Assembly: GCA_963556495.2 (NCBI GenBank)
Contig: OY747713.1
Location: 30,979,961-31,043,960 of the forward strand
From: Valencia hispanica
Lineage: Eukaryota > Chordata > Actinopteri > Cyprinodontiformes > Valenciidae
Length of the DNA stretch: 64,000 nucleotides
Reading direction: 5' to 3'
In this document: positions 23,701-36,230 of the stretch, in pieces
Position numbering within the stretch: the first letter of the stretch is position 1
How the letters are laid out: the number at the start of each line of letters is the position of its first letter
Program-made: the position numbers and the translations under genes
The notes under the pieces: generated by a model
Database searches by the model: none
Seen by the model: the letters and a program-made list of their open reading frames with translations, nothing else
What the model was told of the DNA's origin: nothing

Positions 23701-24435
23701 GGGGGGATACCAGTTAAATGGTTGTCCCGTCGAGAAGAGAGGTATTAAGCGGCAGGTGGAAAGAGGAAAGCTTCTCGTGACTAGAATAAGTTGGAAACAG
23801 GAAGGTATGCTGTAACTTAGGGATAGCAGGCGGACACATTCACACTGGGAGATTGTCTCTTATAATTTCCTTTCACTGTTTCTTTTACAGTGCAATAAGA
23901 AACCATGTGGATCCTCTCTGTGTGCATTTGCTCCAACACTTTACATAAAGTTTTATATTTATCATTTCTTCCTCCTCCTCTCATTTCCCCATTTCGTGAA
24001 CGCACATAAAAAAAAAGAAACATTTCTGAAAACCTCCACTGAAGGGAAATAGTGGAGATATTTTTGGTGCGGGACTGTGACAGAACTACTTGATGCATGG
24101 CCATTGGCAGAGACATCAGCAGTATCTTCAGACGGGAATTGGACCGTCTCCCCTCCGTGAGTTAACCCATAGCCCATGAATCAAGCTCCTTTGCTCCAGA
24201 CTCCTGTGGTCCCAAGGACTGACAGTTTGACCGCTCCTCAATGTGGTCTTCCTCCTCTCCTCATGCTCCTCCCATCCCCATCACCACACATTCCAACCAC
24301 CGGACCAGTCACATAAGGTCAAGAAAATAGAGAAGAATAGTAGCTGTGTGTAACGTATCTTCCTGCTTTCCTTTTTTTTTTTTTTTACATCCTGAAGCTT
24401 TTCAGATTAATAACCGAAGGTTGTTGAGGAGAAAA

Positions 24436-24445
24436 TGATTGACAG
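24436..24445 (+). promoter_or_regulatory. PBX-MEIS/PREP composite motif
   Basis: The ten bases TGATTGACAG are a perfect match to the known PBX-MEIS/PREP consensus decamer. About 0.1 such matches are expected by chance in 64 kb on both strands. No function is shown. Confidence 0.3.
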
Positions 24446-25704
24446 ATGCGATAAAAAAAACTCCACACCAGAGAGAAATAACGCTTTTTAAAATGAAGCA
24501 CTAGAGAGGGGAAAAAAAAAAACTGAAAATAGCACTACTGCTGTGTGCTCTGTTAAAATCGGGTCTGTTTTAGCTACTCAGACATGAAGCCAGTCTGGCA
24601 GTCTGCCTGTCTGTGTTCCTCTGGCCTCTCCTCACTGGTGGGTCACTGGTGTTTGGATCAGGACTACTGGCTGTTAACCACCAACTTGGATCCAGGCTGA
24701 ACACCATGTATTTGATTTAGCTTAGTCATTTATTATGTACACATAGAATGAAAATTAAAGTCATATATCAAGCCTGTTTTAGTGGAAGAAGTAAAGGGAA
24801 AAAACATAGAGGTAAGGAAGGATGTTCTGTGAAGGCTAATATTATAATTAAATCAAGGATTTATTACACTGATTACCAAGCTACTGGGTTGGTCACATGA
24901 TGCAGTAACAGTTTTTAGCTGAGTTCCTTTGGGTTCTAAGAAAGGTCTGGAAAAAAGTTACATTTTTGTATTTTCGAGGACGGGATGAGTATGGGAAGAG
25001 AAAAAATATGTGAAGTCTTGATTTTAAGTGTCTGTCCTAATTTCATAAAGAGTTTGTGTTTTTGATCTCAGAAATGGGCCAAAAAAAGACAGCAAAGGGA
25101 TAAAATTATAATTTTTTATACATGTAAATTTGACAGGAAAAGGGTGTAGAAACTCCAAATTAAATCAAAGCAGGGAGTTTATCAAAGCTTAGCCCCATGT
25201 AAGTGATAAATAGACAGTTCAGCAAAAGTAGCCCTTGAGCGAGTGGTTTTAACAGCGCTCCAGGCCATGCTCCAGCTGAGTTAAACACACTCTGACATGT
25301 TTGCGTGTGCATGTGTCTGTGCGCATGATTTCTGAGGGTGTGATGTAGTCACTTCCTCCCACTGGACTGAGCAACTGTTGTCAGCTCGACCCTGCCAGTT
25401 AACCCCTCGCCACCCCTGGCACCGCGGGCGAGGGCCCCACTTGACTGTGTTTGAGAGGGAGAGAAAGACAGATTGTATGTGTGTCTAGCGTGGGCCCACA
25501 GGTGTCTGGTCGCGGTGTCAGGGTGTTAAGAGGTCTTTGGAGAGGGCCCCCCGACTATCGGCATCTGTTTCAGAGGGAGGGTACAGCCGAGACGAGGAGA
25601 GGTTGGCGAAGGTTACCTACACAGACCCCGAGGGGTGGCGGAGGCAGTAGCTGACAAGCAGGTGCCTGTGTTGACAGTAGCCCTTCATAGTTGAACCCAA
25701 AATG

Positions 25705-25729
25705 CACACACACACACACACACACACAC
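25705..25729. repeat. (CA)n microsatellite
   Basis: About 12 CA units. A second shorter tract lies near 25815-25830. Confidence 0.9.
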
Positions 25730-26280
25730 TGCACTGACTTCAGTATAAATCCTGGAGAGTCAAACATAATTGCGGAGCCTGATTAGAGTAAATGCAGAGG
25801 GAATCCCCTCTTACACACACACACACACATCACAGAATCTGTATTCTACAGGGTCAAAGGTCAAGAGGGGAAGAGGAAAGTGCTCAGGACTTACATTTCC
25901 TGTGGACTGTGTGTGATTTGGGTTCGCATTGACCAGTACGCTTACTCATTTAGACCATTTATGACCATCGAAACATTCAAAAGCAGTTTTTCTCTGAAAG
26001 ATCTGCTCCCAGGACAAAGTACCTTACCTTACATGTTTAACTAACTGAAATTGAGCCACATTCATGCTTCAAGTACAAACACCTTTCTGTTTGTAAATGC
26101 AACCCATTTGGAGTGAATGTTAGTCAGGTGTACCGGGGCATGTCTGGGAATGATTATTTTGTTAAGAAGCAATGGGAGGAGGCACGCAGAGGGAGGTCGA
26201 GGAAAATTGGAACAGCTGTTGATTAACATGAGTGCTCTCTCTCTTGTTTTTCTGCTTTTTCTCCTATTACTCTTTTTCAG

Positions 26281-26373
26281 TTGAGGAGGAAGAGGAAGAT
26301 GAAGAGATGCTGGAGGCAAAGCCTGGCCCAGAGACCGAGCTGCGGGACGAAGATGACAAGGAGAGCAAAGATG
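26281..26373 (+). CDS. dync1i1: Dynein 1 intermediate chain 1, exon 7 (acidic linker)
   Basis: A 93-nt exon bounded by tctttttcag and GATG|gtatga, phase 1 on both sides. With the G carried from exon 6 it begins with a valine codon and then reads EEEEEDEEMLEAKPG, PETELRDEDDKESKD. Human DYNC1I1 has EEDEEDEEMVESKVGQDSEL at the same place, so this is the acidic, poorly conserved linker between the LC8 site and the roadblock helix. Length divisible by three with equal phases means that skipping would preserve frame. It is isolated between introns of 22.7 and 7.4 kb. The acidic run and exact splice phase leave little doubt, although this is the least conserved exon seen. Confidence 0.9.
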
Positions 26374-26691
26374 GTATGATGAGTATCAGAAAATGCACGA
26401 AAGTTTGTATTATGGTTACTATTAAGGCCTTTATTTTCCCAAATAATGATTGTGAAAATGCAGACAAATTGTCTTCAATGCTGCTCCACACTGATCATTA
26501 GTTTGGCTTGTTAATATACCACCAAACTGTTGCTATATTGCTCTCTCTCTCACACACACATAAATATAAGTTGATAATTATTAAGAAGCATATAGAAAAA
26601 AGTAAAACAAAATATAAGATAAAGTTCTCTATTACATGTGGACGTACAGGTAAAACAAAAGAAGAGATGAGGTAGCAGAATATCAACTATA

Positions 26692-27888
26692 CAGGGTAGC
26701 CCCAGGGTCTTAAAAAAGTCTTAAATTTCATGTTTCCAAATTAAGGCCTTAAAAGGTCTAAAATTCTGTTGCTAAAGTCTTAATTTTTGTGCAAAGGTCT
26801 TAAATTTCTATCATACTAGCCTATTTATGTATTTTAAATATTTATAATTTTTAGCATTGGTGCATTGGTGTCCATTTATAGCCAAACCGGACGAAAAAAA
26901 CCCATTACATTAATGGACGTTTAACTTCTTGGAGCATGCGCAAACAATACTTTGCACTATCGCGCCAGCTGCAACGCAACAACGTAATTACATGAGAGAA
27001 AACATCACAAAATGGGGAAGTGTCGCTTTAATTCACAGTGGCTTAGAGATCCAAATATAGCAATTGGGTCAGAGAGGTTCCGGGCAGCGACGTCGAAGCA
27101 TGTTTGTGTTGGAAAACATTCAACCTGACTACCTTAGGTCATCTCGCTTTGGTCTCTCACATGAATAGTGTAAAACACACTGCCGGCCGCCCATTGTTCG
27201 GTTCTATACCGCACAACCTTCGCCACCCCAGACATCATTGCTAACATCAGCAGCGCAAAATAATTTCAGTGGAGCACCAACGCTTCGGGCAGAAGTGCTA
27301 TGGATTTTAAAAACAATTACGGACCACCACTATTACAGCTCGAATGAAGGCATCAGTGAACTGTTTAAGGCGATGTTCCCGGACTTATTAAGTCGCTGCA
27401 ACGTTCACCTGCGGCAAGAACAAGACCTCAAACATAACAAAATGTGGTTCTTTTGAGTGTACACATCTTTTTTGCACTTTGATACTTTGATTTATAGTAT
27501 GAATATGTTCCAACAAAGCACACAATTTATTTTACTATGTGGCCCTATTGGATTTTCATGACTCCTTAGGCCTTCTGTTGGACCTTACATCGAGGTATTT
27601 TATCCCAGGTTTACACTGGCAATACTTTTTGGGGTCATGACTGTTTATTTTTACAAGCAATGCAGACTAATCCATTCACATTTAAACTACTGTTGATATG
27701 CTCTTTTTTGTAATAAAAGTCTAAATATAAAAAAAAAAAATGTTTAGTAATGGTCATTATGTTCCCTATTTATGGTGTTTTATGACAGCATCATAAGTGC
27801 AATATAGGTCTTAATTTTCATTCAAGTTGTCTTAAAAAGGTCTTAAAAAGGTATAAAATTTGGGGTGGTTAAACCTGGGGAAACCCTG
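26692..27888 (+). mobile_element. Non-autonomous hAT-like element, 1.2 kb
   Basis: Starts CAGGGTAGCCCCAGGGTCTT and ends, read from the other strand, CAGGGTTTCCCCAGGTTTAA, so the tips are inverted repeats. Both subterminal regions are packed with gtcttaaa units. The direct repeat CTATA flanks it (26687-26691 and 27889-27893), consistent with a 5-bp target duplication. The interior keeps two short coding remnants on the plus strand. CAGGG tips suggest hAT, but hAT elements usually duplicate 8 bp, so the superfamily stays open. Confidence 0.7.
27012..27456 (+). pseudogene. Remnant of the element's protein gene
   Basis: An ATG at 27012 opens MGKCRFNSQWLRDPNIAIG and runs to a stop after about 38 codons; MGKC[KR]F-x-W-L starts are typical of a family of uncharacterised fish transposase-like proteins. 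Further on, within 27238-27456, the frame reads EVLWILKTITDHH and GISELFKAMFPD, another hallmark of the same family. The part in between and everything after is deleted or out of frame, so no functional protein can be made. Confidence 0.55.
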
Positions 27889-29444
27889 CTATATCCTGTC
27901 AGTCTAAGTAGCATATTGACAGGTCTGGTCTTTTTACTTCTAAAATTATATGAAACTAATATCAAGTGTACAAAACCAAACTCCACTGACTCCAGTATTG
28001 TTTAAACAAAGACGAAGGCCAAATGGTTTGTGAAAAACCTCTAAATATGTACAAATAGCCCTCAAATACAAGCTGATGTGTTTTCTTTTTATCACCACTC
28101 AGCATATCTTCTTTAGCAGCAGGGGTGAAGGAGCTTTTTTTCATGATTTTTAGGTGATCCTTACAGTAAGTTTTTGTAACTTGTTTTTGGAGGCATCACA
28201 ATACTTTCTCACATAATTTTTTTTACATATAGTAAATAACTGCTCACATTGGCTTCCAGTTCCTTCATTTTGCTATAGTAAAATTTTCTCATCATGCGTT
28301 TGCACATTTATTACTAAGTTTAAAATACATGATCATTTTTGATAATGCTTTGCTCTTTTTAAAATAAATAAAATGTTAGCACGAAGTTTATGTTTATGTT
28401 TTTAAACACAAAATTAAGTTTGATTTGACGTTGTATAGTTGAGATAATTTATATTTATGTCGCTTTATGAGGAAGTTTGGTCATATGAGGGGTAGGGTGG
28501 CCCCCCCTCGACACTACTGGGTTGTTTAAATGAAGGGGATTTCCTGTTGAATTTTTCAGTTCTTTGAACAAAGACAAAGCAGAGGGTTAAGATTTTTTCT
28601 CCTCAGTTGTAGCTTGGTGCCAGAGGAGCATGAACATCACTTTTAAAGGACTCACTGTTTTCAAACAAGTGTCACTAGAGCATTAGCTTTCTATTAGTAA
28701 AATAATTAACCTACTCTTGGCAGAAACGTGCTAACTTTAGCTTGTCAGGCACTCGGCTTCTGTGCAATACACTTAGAAATAATTTTATGTACTTTACTTC
28801 TTTTTTTTAGGTACCCCACTAGTGTATACATCATAAAATCTTTTGCTTTTCTAGAGTGTACCCTCACACAGACATTAACTCATTGCAATGCCTATTTCCT
28901 AATGATGGTAAATATGCTTTTGCAGTCATACTGATCACCCAAAGTGCTTTTTTTACACTTCTCATCTCCTTCATCCACACACTCGTACACTGATACGCAG
29001 ATTGGTAGGTAACTGTGGCGAGGGGAAGGTGGAATCAAACCACTGTTACCAGAAGCTAGATCCAGAAGAAAACCACCATTACTGAAAATGTGATTTTTGT
29101 GAATAACTACTCAACTATTAATTATATCAGTGTGAATCCAGCTGCTAAAGGTACTTTTTTTAAACCATGTTAAAATCCACTGGACCAAATGTTTAATCTT
29201 AAACTTTTGTTCAAGAGGCAAGGTGCTAAATTTAGATTTCATCAAAAACTCTACTTTTTTTTTGTCTTGGTAGCTATCAAGTATAACCAACATTAAATGG
29301 CTGCACACTTCTTTACAACAGAACATAATTGTGACGTGTGCTATTCCGATAAATTAATACAAGTTATATATGACCAATTTTTACATTTGGCAAAATGGGA
29401 CGCATCACTTCCTTCCAGTTTGTAGCCCGTGGTTTGATAGGGGG

Positions 29445-30312
29445 ATCTCAGCTTGGGGCCATGGTATTTGTGCCCCACGGCTGTCTACTGGGGCCAGGCC
29501 CCACTGCATGTTTTGGGCACTCTGGTGAAGATAGGGGCTGAGCTATCCACTGACCACTACCTGGTGGTGAGTCCGCTCCAATGGAGAAGGCGTTCGAGCG
29601 TGTCCCTTGGGGAGTCCTGTTGGGGGTACTCCGGGAGTATGGGGTACCGGGCTCCTTGATAGGGGCTGTTAGGTCCCTGTACAACCAGTGTCAGAGCCTG
29701 GTTCGCATTGCTGGCAGTAAGTCGGGCTCGTTTCCAGTGAGAGTTACCCTTTGTGCTGAGTCCGCCAAGGTTGCCCTTTGTCACTGATCCTGTTCATAAC
29801 TTTTATGGGAGATTGATAGACGGATCGGTAGGGCATCTGCAGTTATGTGGGCGCTGTACCGGTCTGTCGTGGTGAAGAGAGAGCTGAGCCGAAAGACGAA
29901 GCTCTTGATTTACCGGTCAATCTATGTTCCTACCCTCATCAATGGTCACGAGCTCTGGGTGGTGACCAAAAGAACGAGATCACGGATACAAGCGGCTGAT
30001 ATGAGTTTCCTCTGCAGGGTGTGTGGGCTCTCCCTTAGAGACAGAGTGAGAAGCTCATTCATCCGGAGGGGGCTCGGAGTAGAGCCATTGCTCCTCCGCG
30101 TCGAGGGTCAGTTGAGGTGGCCCAGAGGAAGACCCAGGACACGTTGGAGGGACTATGTTTCTCGGCTGGCCTGGGAACGCCTTGGGATTCCTCCCGAGTA
30201 GCTGGCCCATATGGCTGGGGAGAGGGAAGTCTGGGTCTCTTTGCTTAAGCTGCTGCCCCTTGACCCAACCCCGGATAAGCGGAACATGATGGATGGATGG
30301 ATGGATGGATGT
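29445..30312 (+). mobile_element. Rex3-type LINE, internally deleted
   Basis: A 5'-truncated RTE-clade Rex3 copy on the plus strand. It reads EKAFERVPWGVLLGVL and GAVRSLYNQCQSLVRIAG (reverse transcriptase N-terminal part), then jumps near 29815 to the region ALYRSVVVKRELSRKTK, IYRSIYVPTLI and the C-terminal RTRWRDYVSRLAWERLG. The segment that should hold the catalytic FADD motif is missing, as is a further short piece near 30118. The 3' end carries the diagnostic GATG/GGAT tandem tail at about 30288-30312. Confidence 0.85.
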
Positions 30313-32731
30313 TTTACATGCTGTAGGCCAACAATAAATGTGGGCAGTTGGAGAGACTGTTTCTGACATTGACTTCCACATCTGATATAGATCTTAATGG
30401 TCGAGATGCAAAAAAGCAAAAAAGTCTGATAATTATTAATAATTCCCATACCTGTAACAGAAAGATTTTTCATCACCATGACCTTGTTGAAGAACACCCT
30501 TGGAGAGGAGGACGCTAACAAGCATTTCTTCGAGGCTGCACAACTGACACAAAATCTAAAGGTTTATCTCCTTGGTGGAGACAGAGTGGATCAAACAGCA
30601 TCGAATGTAATGTCTGTCTCTTGTTAAATATAGACTTAAAATTCACTAACATAGCGTTAAATCCCAAGGATCTGAACATTTTGATTTTGAGTTTAAAATT
30701 TCTAAAATCAGCTTAAACAGACACTGAACACCTCACTAGCCGTTGGCTTCCACCACTCTTTGCAACAATCTCAGGGTAATATGACCTCTTTCCACTACAG
30801 GTCAGGGAATTATTACTGATAATAACTTAGCAGACATCAAAACTAAACCTTGACGACCAGATCAGGATACCCCTTATGAGTATATGCTTTTTAAAAGTTG
30901 TTTTTAATGCAATTACCTGATATAAATTTTCAGGGCATTCTTAAGATTGTCCCATCAGTGCAGATTTATCCAGATTGTCATAACTGACTCATAGGTTATA
31001 GGGTATTTTAGGGTGTACGTTGGGTCAAATCTATGTAAGTCTTTACAACATTACATTTTTTTTTATCACATTGTGATTTTACAAAAATCCTAATGTGATT
31101 GCATACCTTTTTAGAGACTCAGAAATGGCTCAGCAAAAATAGCACATTTTGCGCATTTCTTTATTAAGATAACTGTACAACAAATCTGACCAAATGAAAG
31201 GGGACAATTGTTATATTTTTTATTTTGTTTGTGTTCTTTACATTTTTTCCATGTATATTTTGGAAATTTCTTTTAGAACATTTTTGTTGGAGATTACAGC
31301 AAAGACAAAAGCTTTCATTCTTTATCTGTCAGTCTTCCTCCCTAAGCTTCTTGCATGTTGCTGGTGAGTCTGTGAAGAAATGTGGCCGCTCATGTGTGAC
31401 ACTTATTGCCCAGTCAGTGGCTGTATCTGATTGGAGGGAGGGGGTAGGTTACAGTTAGGGTTAAGGAGGGTCCACCATATCAGCTCCATGGCATGTGGGG
31501 GTCAGTGCTGATTAAAAACCTGTCACTTGACCCTCTGGCCACATTTCAAAGAAAAGAGAAGTGTATTTGTGTGCAAGACCATGTGAAAGGTTCACGTAGT
31601 TTAAAATAGAAAAAGAAGCAAGGGATTTAGGGAATATTAAAATACACTATGTAATAAAGGGTTAGGTGGATAGAAATATCCATATTCAGCTGAATAATGT
31701 GAATATTTTTTTGCTGTATAGAATAGGAGACAAACACATACACACACTTGTAAACACACAATCACCCGTCTCATCCTGGCCTATTAGAAGGCCTGGCCTT
31801 TGATCTGTGCCACTCGATTCACTGGGTCTTTTCTGACAACTCGTAAGAACATACAAAGGGATGAGGGGATCAAAGTCAAGAGGCAGGGTAAAGGTCGATA
31901 CATGTGTGTCTGCATGCATGCGTGTTTGTGTGTAAAATGCCGTGCACGCTTAGGGACAGTGACTTCAAAAACCGGACGCCTTGCTGTGCAGCCATTACGT
32001 TCAAAGGGAGGCGGCCGGCTCAGAGGGCTTTGTTTTTCTCTTGTTTATGAAGTTCTCGCTGAAGGATTTTACCTAGAAACATCCATTAAATCTATCTGTA
32101 GTTTATGATGTCCTGGTTCTGGTTTTCATTGAGATGAAGAGAATGCTAATCTGTTGGAAGAAGCAGAGAGGACAGCGCCTTTGTTTTTTCTAAAAGTACT
32201 TAGCAATACCATTTTAATTAAAGCAGTAAAGCAGTCAAAATGTGTTCTGGCTTGACTTAATTTGTTGTCGCTTTTTAAAAAATGAATATGCCTGCATTTG
32301 ACACAGTTGTCACTTATCAGTCTGAGGTGAGACATTACGTGACATTGGGTTTAATAATAAAAGATTTCAATAATATTTAAAAAAAAATTAAGAATCCCCT
32401 ACAGTAAAAGTTTCAAATAACAAATTGTTTTAAAGAATCTATGTTCAGTCCCGGTTTGATCAGTCTTTGTATTGGAAATTGAAAGTTAACTGGAAACTGT
32501 ATTAGTATTTTTCACATAATAGAATAAAGGTTTAATGAATACCAAACTGTGCAATAATTAATTTGTTTAATGTCTAAGAAACTAGCATATGTTATACGAG
32601 TTTTAGTATTTTGCATTTTGGATTAATAACAAAAACTGTGAAACGGCCTCTTACTTTTGTGCAAACAGAAATCACATCAGTGTTTTTAGCTAGCTACAGT
32701 CTCAAAAATATATACAGGATGGCAATCTTAA

Positions 32732-33311
32732 AGCTGCTATGGGAAATCTTCAAAACAAGCTAGCTTAAAAACAAATTTCTCAAGTCTCTTAACAACATTC
32801 TAACATAGTATAGCTATACATATTTTGTGGAGATTTAAAAAAAATAAAAAATTAAGTGGTTCCGTAGTATTTGTCTGAATACTTCAGCCAATAAGATTGC
32901 TCGGTCCGAAACCAACAATTGGACCATCTGGTTGTCTGTCTCACCGGACAAGCGCACTTCCGCATTTACCTGGGTCCTCTAGTCATTACACGCTCCTCAT
33001 TTTGCAACAGAACACCACTGGTATAGGAGGTTGTCCACTCAATAATGTCAGAGAAGGAGAAACAGCCGGTTGCTACCACTTAAGCTTTACAAACTACCAG
33101 AGTCCCAAAAAGAAAAACATAATTTGAAAACAAAAGACGTTTCCGCCATATTACTTCACGAAAACTGCAACTGGTGTTTTGCGATCTCCCGTTTACTGTG
33201 GCAATGTGTGTTCCCATATCAGGGGGGCGTAGCCTAGGAATGATAGCCGAAGGGAGGGGTGAGAGTTTATGTTGAAAAGCTAGCTTGTTCTGCAGATTCG
33301 GTATTGCAGCT
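32732..33311. mobile_element. TTAA-flanked MITE, copy B
   Basis: Perfect TTAA on both sides (32728-32731 and 33312-33315). The inverted repeats share AGCTGC at the tip and AACAAGCTAG at the inner end, about 24 of 32 positions matching overall. Same terminal AGCTGC as copy A. The interior of 580 bp has no transposase. Confidence 0.75.
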
Positions 33312-33499
33312 TTAAATTACACAATTACTTTACCAGACAAAGTTGTGACACAGCCAAAAGAGTACTTTGTAAGACAGACTTCACTCTGATGAGAATATAG
33401 TATTTTCATTTAAAGCAGCCTTTGACTATTAACAGATGAATGTGAAGGTGTCACATCTAGTTGCTCAAAGATTCATAACACATAATCAGAGACCGTTTT

Positions 33500-33570
33500 T
33501 GATGTGTCCAATCTGGCAATATGGCTTTGTGCTCACCGCTAGATGGGAGCAGATCTTACACAATGTAGCT
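33500..33570. mobile_element. End fragment of TTAA MITE type C
   Basis: Reads cgctagatgggagcagatct then tacacaatgtagct and TTAA (33571-33574). Its reverse complement matches the left end of the MITE at 41304. No matching second end is evident. Confidence 0.55.
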
Positions 33571-33819
33571 TTAAAGCTAAAGGTGAAGCTGATCGAGGAA
33601 TTTATCAGGAGAACATGCGTGGGTGGGGGTATTACAGTAGAGATCAGTACATCATTTATGCAAAAACCTCCGCTGCATCTCATACTATCTCATGTGTTGT
33701 ATTTAAGGAATCCGTATCAGTAGTTTTTGACACAGAAAAACATTAGATTGTATATTCTGTGTGAAACATGCATAAGATACTATGAGTATTATTTATTAAT
33801 AAAAAAAATTGTATTATAG

Positions 33820-33991
33820 GTTCTTTTCCTGTGCTGCGAGAACTGACAGAAGAGGAGAGGCAACAGATTTTGCACTCCTCGGAGTTTCAGGGCTTTTTCG
33901 ACTGTAGCATCCGAGTGATGGAGAGAGCGCTCGCTGAGGACGGCGACATCTTCTTCGACTACAGCGGCCGTGACCTTGACAAAAAAGAGGG
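33820..33991 (+). CDS. dync1i1: Dynein 1 intermediate chain 1, exon 8 (roadblock helix)
   Basis: A 172-nt exon (phase 1 in, phase 2 out) from attatag| to GAGGG|gtgagg. It encodes a split glycine, [22 protein letters not shown] and [18 protein letters not shown], then [16 protein letters not shown]. The helix ELTEEE...ERAL is where the roadblock light chain (DYNLRB) binds the intermediate chain. [19 protein letters not shown] follows DYNC1I1 ([19 protein letters not shown]) rather than DYNC1I2 (RIVERALSEQINIFFDYSG), a second argument for paralogue 1. The SFPVL start replaces the human QEVKEAPP stretch and is the only divergent part. Confidence 0.96.
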
Positions 33992-35099
33992 GTGAGGGTC
34001 TTTGGCAATCTGAGATGCATCTTGCAAAAATGTAAATAAAGTTTGAATCCAACTGTACAAAACAATAATTTGTCCATAAAAAATAATAATAATGGGGATG
34101 CAATCTAGATATATCTCAAATTTGATCTGCATATGCATCCATTGATACTTTTCCAGTATGCAAATGTGCTCAAACTAACTCAAACCCACCGTGTCCCTCT
34201 TGGGGCGTAGGAGCTGCTTTGTTCTTTGAAAAGCGTGTCTTCATAGTGAGGTCACGCTCTCAGATGGTTAACGATTCCTGTGAAGCAACATCCATCGCTT
34301 CTTACAGAGCATTGTCTTGCCATTTGAGCGACTGCCTCCAAAATAGAGGTTATCAAAGCGTCAGTTGAAGTTGTTCTAGCCAGAAGTGCAAAGCTGTTTT
34401 AGGTTACTGCTCTGCTATTATGGAAGAACTGTTTTTACTGATTTACTTCAACTTTGACCGCTGCAGCCACAGTGAAGTATGAAGCCCGTGGTCAAATAAA
34501 GATTATGTCTAAAACAGGCCATAGCCCATTGCTCAAGATCTGACCTGGGTTTTTTTTCTTTTTCTCCCCAGCAATGTGCTTTTAAGAGTTTAAGTACATA
34601 ACACACATTCCACTGGCTTGTTTCATTATATACAGTCTCACCCAACATGGTCAGAATGCTGCGCATATATTTTGTTAATCACTAGTCCAAAAGAAGACCA
34701 GTCCCTTTGTCCTCTCAGTGCTGAAATGGATAGTTTAGGCCAAGAAATAACTTTGTGTTGTACAGATTGCTGCTGTGGCCAGTGACATAACAGAATACCA
34801 TGTAGTTTGACCCAAAGGAATATGCTCATCGCTGGATGAAATTACAGACTCTGTAAGATGAAAAGCAAGGCACGCAGTTTTCTTTCTGCTCTTTAGAAGA
34901 TGTGAAACTGTTTAGCTTTTTTTGGAGCCTATGGAAGGATTTAGACAATACCAATGAGGCTACACATTCTGTCTCAGTAGATGCACGCTATCTGTATGTA
35001 AGTCAAAAAATGAATGCATCTATTGATGGTAAAGATTCCAATACAGATTGTTACAAATTATTTCATTGGTCAACAGTCAGAATGCTTTCAGTCTTCCGG

Positions 35100-35840
35100 G
35101 ACAAAGTATTTCATAGGGATTTTATGTGATAGATTAACACAAAGTTATGTGTAACTGTAAAGTGTAAAGTAAAGGACAAAAGGGTTTACTGTATTAGCAA
35201 AAAAGAAACAAGAAAGTGTGACGTCTGCTGTCCTCTACTCTTATACCTCCAAATACAACCCAGTGCAACAAAAAGGCTTCAGAAGTAATCTAATTCCTTT
35301 ATAGAGTCCACCCTTGTGTAATTTAATCTCAGTGTAACTACAACTGTTCTTGGAAGACCTCAAAAGACCATTAGTGAGAAAACAGCAGAATAAAGACCAA
35401 GGAACACAGCAGATAGGAATAAAAATGTGGTATCCTAAGATTTGAACATTTAACAGAGCATGGTTAAATACATAGGCTGAAAATGGAAAGAGCTTAGGGT
35501 AACTCTAAATTTAGTAAAACATTATTGTTTGCCTAAATTGACAGCTCAGGCTAGGAGAGCATTCATCAGAGAAGCATCAAAGTGGTGTCTCAATAGTGTC
35601 TCTGGAGATCCACGGCTCAAATGGAAGGGCTGTCAACAGGATAACTATAAGCATACAACTCTATATAAACTTTCTTTTGCAAGAGTAAAACGATTAAAGA
35701 GAGCCAAAAGTAGTTCCATTTGCGTTGCGCCACAAGACATGTAGGGGACACCATCCCTGCTAATCCTGTGTGGAGGCTTCTCTACTGCTGTGACAGGGAG
35801 GCTGGTCGAGTTGATGAGAAGATGGATGAAACTACGTAAC
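35100..35840 (+). mobile_element. Decayed Tc1-like element
   Basis: Starts with segments of the family's 5' region (tcatagggattttatgtgat, agattaacacaaagttatgt). The middle matches the transposase sense strand (ggctaggagagcattcatca, gagaagcatcaaag, gatccacggctcaaatgg, aggataactataagcata), and the end has ggaggctggtcgagttgatg. Internal deletions and stops make it non-functional. Confidence 0.7.
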
Positions 35841-35849
35841 AAGCAACAA

Positions 35850-36230
35850 GAAAAACTGAAACTGGACCGGGGGTTCATCTTGCAGTAAGCAAGCCAGTAT
35901 CCTGATAAAGAAGGCTGGTTCTGTTCTTGGGACAACTGTGGAACATCTGGAGATGATAATGCAAAGAAGGATTCTTCATAAAATCAAAAAAATTATGGAC
36001 AACCCTGAGCATCCTCTTCATGAGACAGTCATACAACAACAGAGCGTCTTCAGTCAGAGGCTTCTTCAGTTTTGCTGCATTACAGACCGCTACAGGAAAT
36101 GCTTCCTGCCCACAGCCATCATCATCTACAACAACTCCTTAAAGAATGAATTATATGAGCTACAACAACACTTAATTTCCCTCTGGGATCAATAAAGTAT
36201 TTTTGAATTTGAATTGAATTGAATAGAAAA
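35850..36230 (+). mobile_element. L2-type LINE 3' end
   Basis: The plus-strand frame reads IMDNPEHPLHETV, then DRYRKCFLPTAIIIYN and LWDQ-stop, the typical C-terminus of fish L2-type LINE polyproteins. It is followed by the short 3' UTR ggatcaataaagtatttttg and a gaattgaattgaat tail. 5'-truncated, as most LINE copies are. It abuts the Tc1 relic. Confidence 0.8.

Larger units (their letters stand above)
26374..33819 (+). other. dync1i1: dync1i1 intron 7 (7.4 kb)
   Basis: Phase-1 intron, gtatga donor and attatag acceptor. It holds a hAT-like element, a Rex3 fragment, a TTAA MITE and an end fragment of another. I see nothing nameable in about 27900-29440 and 30320-32720. Confidence 0.85.
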
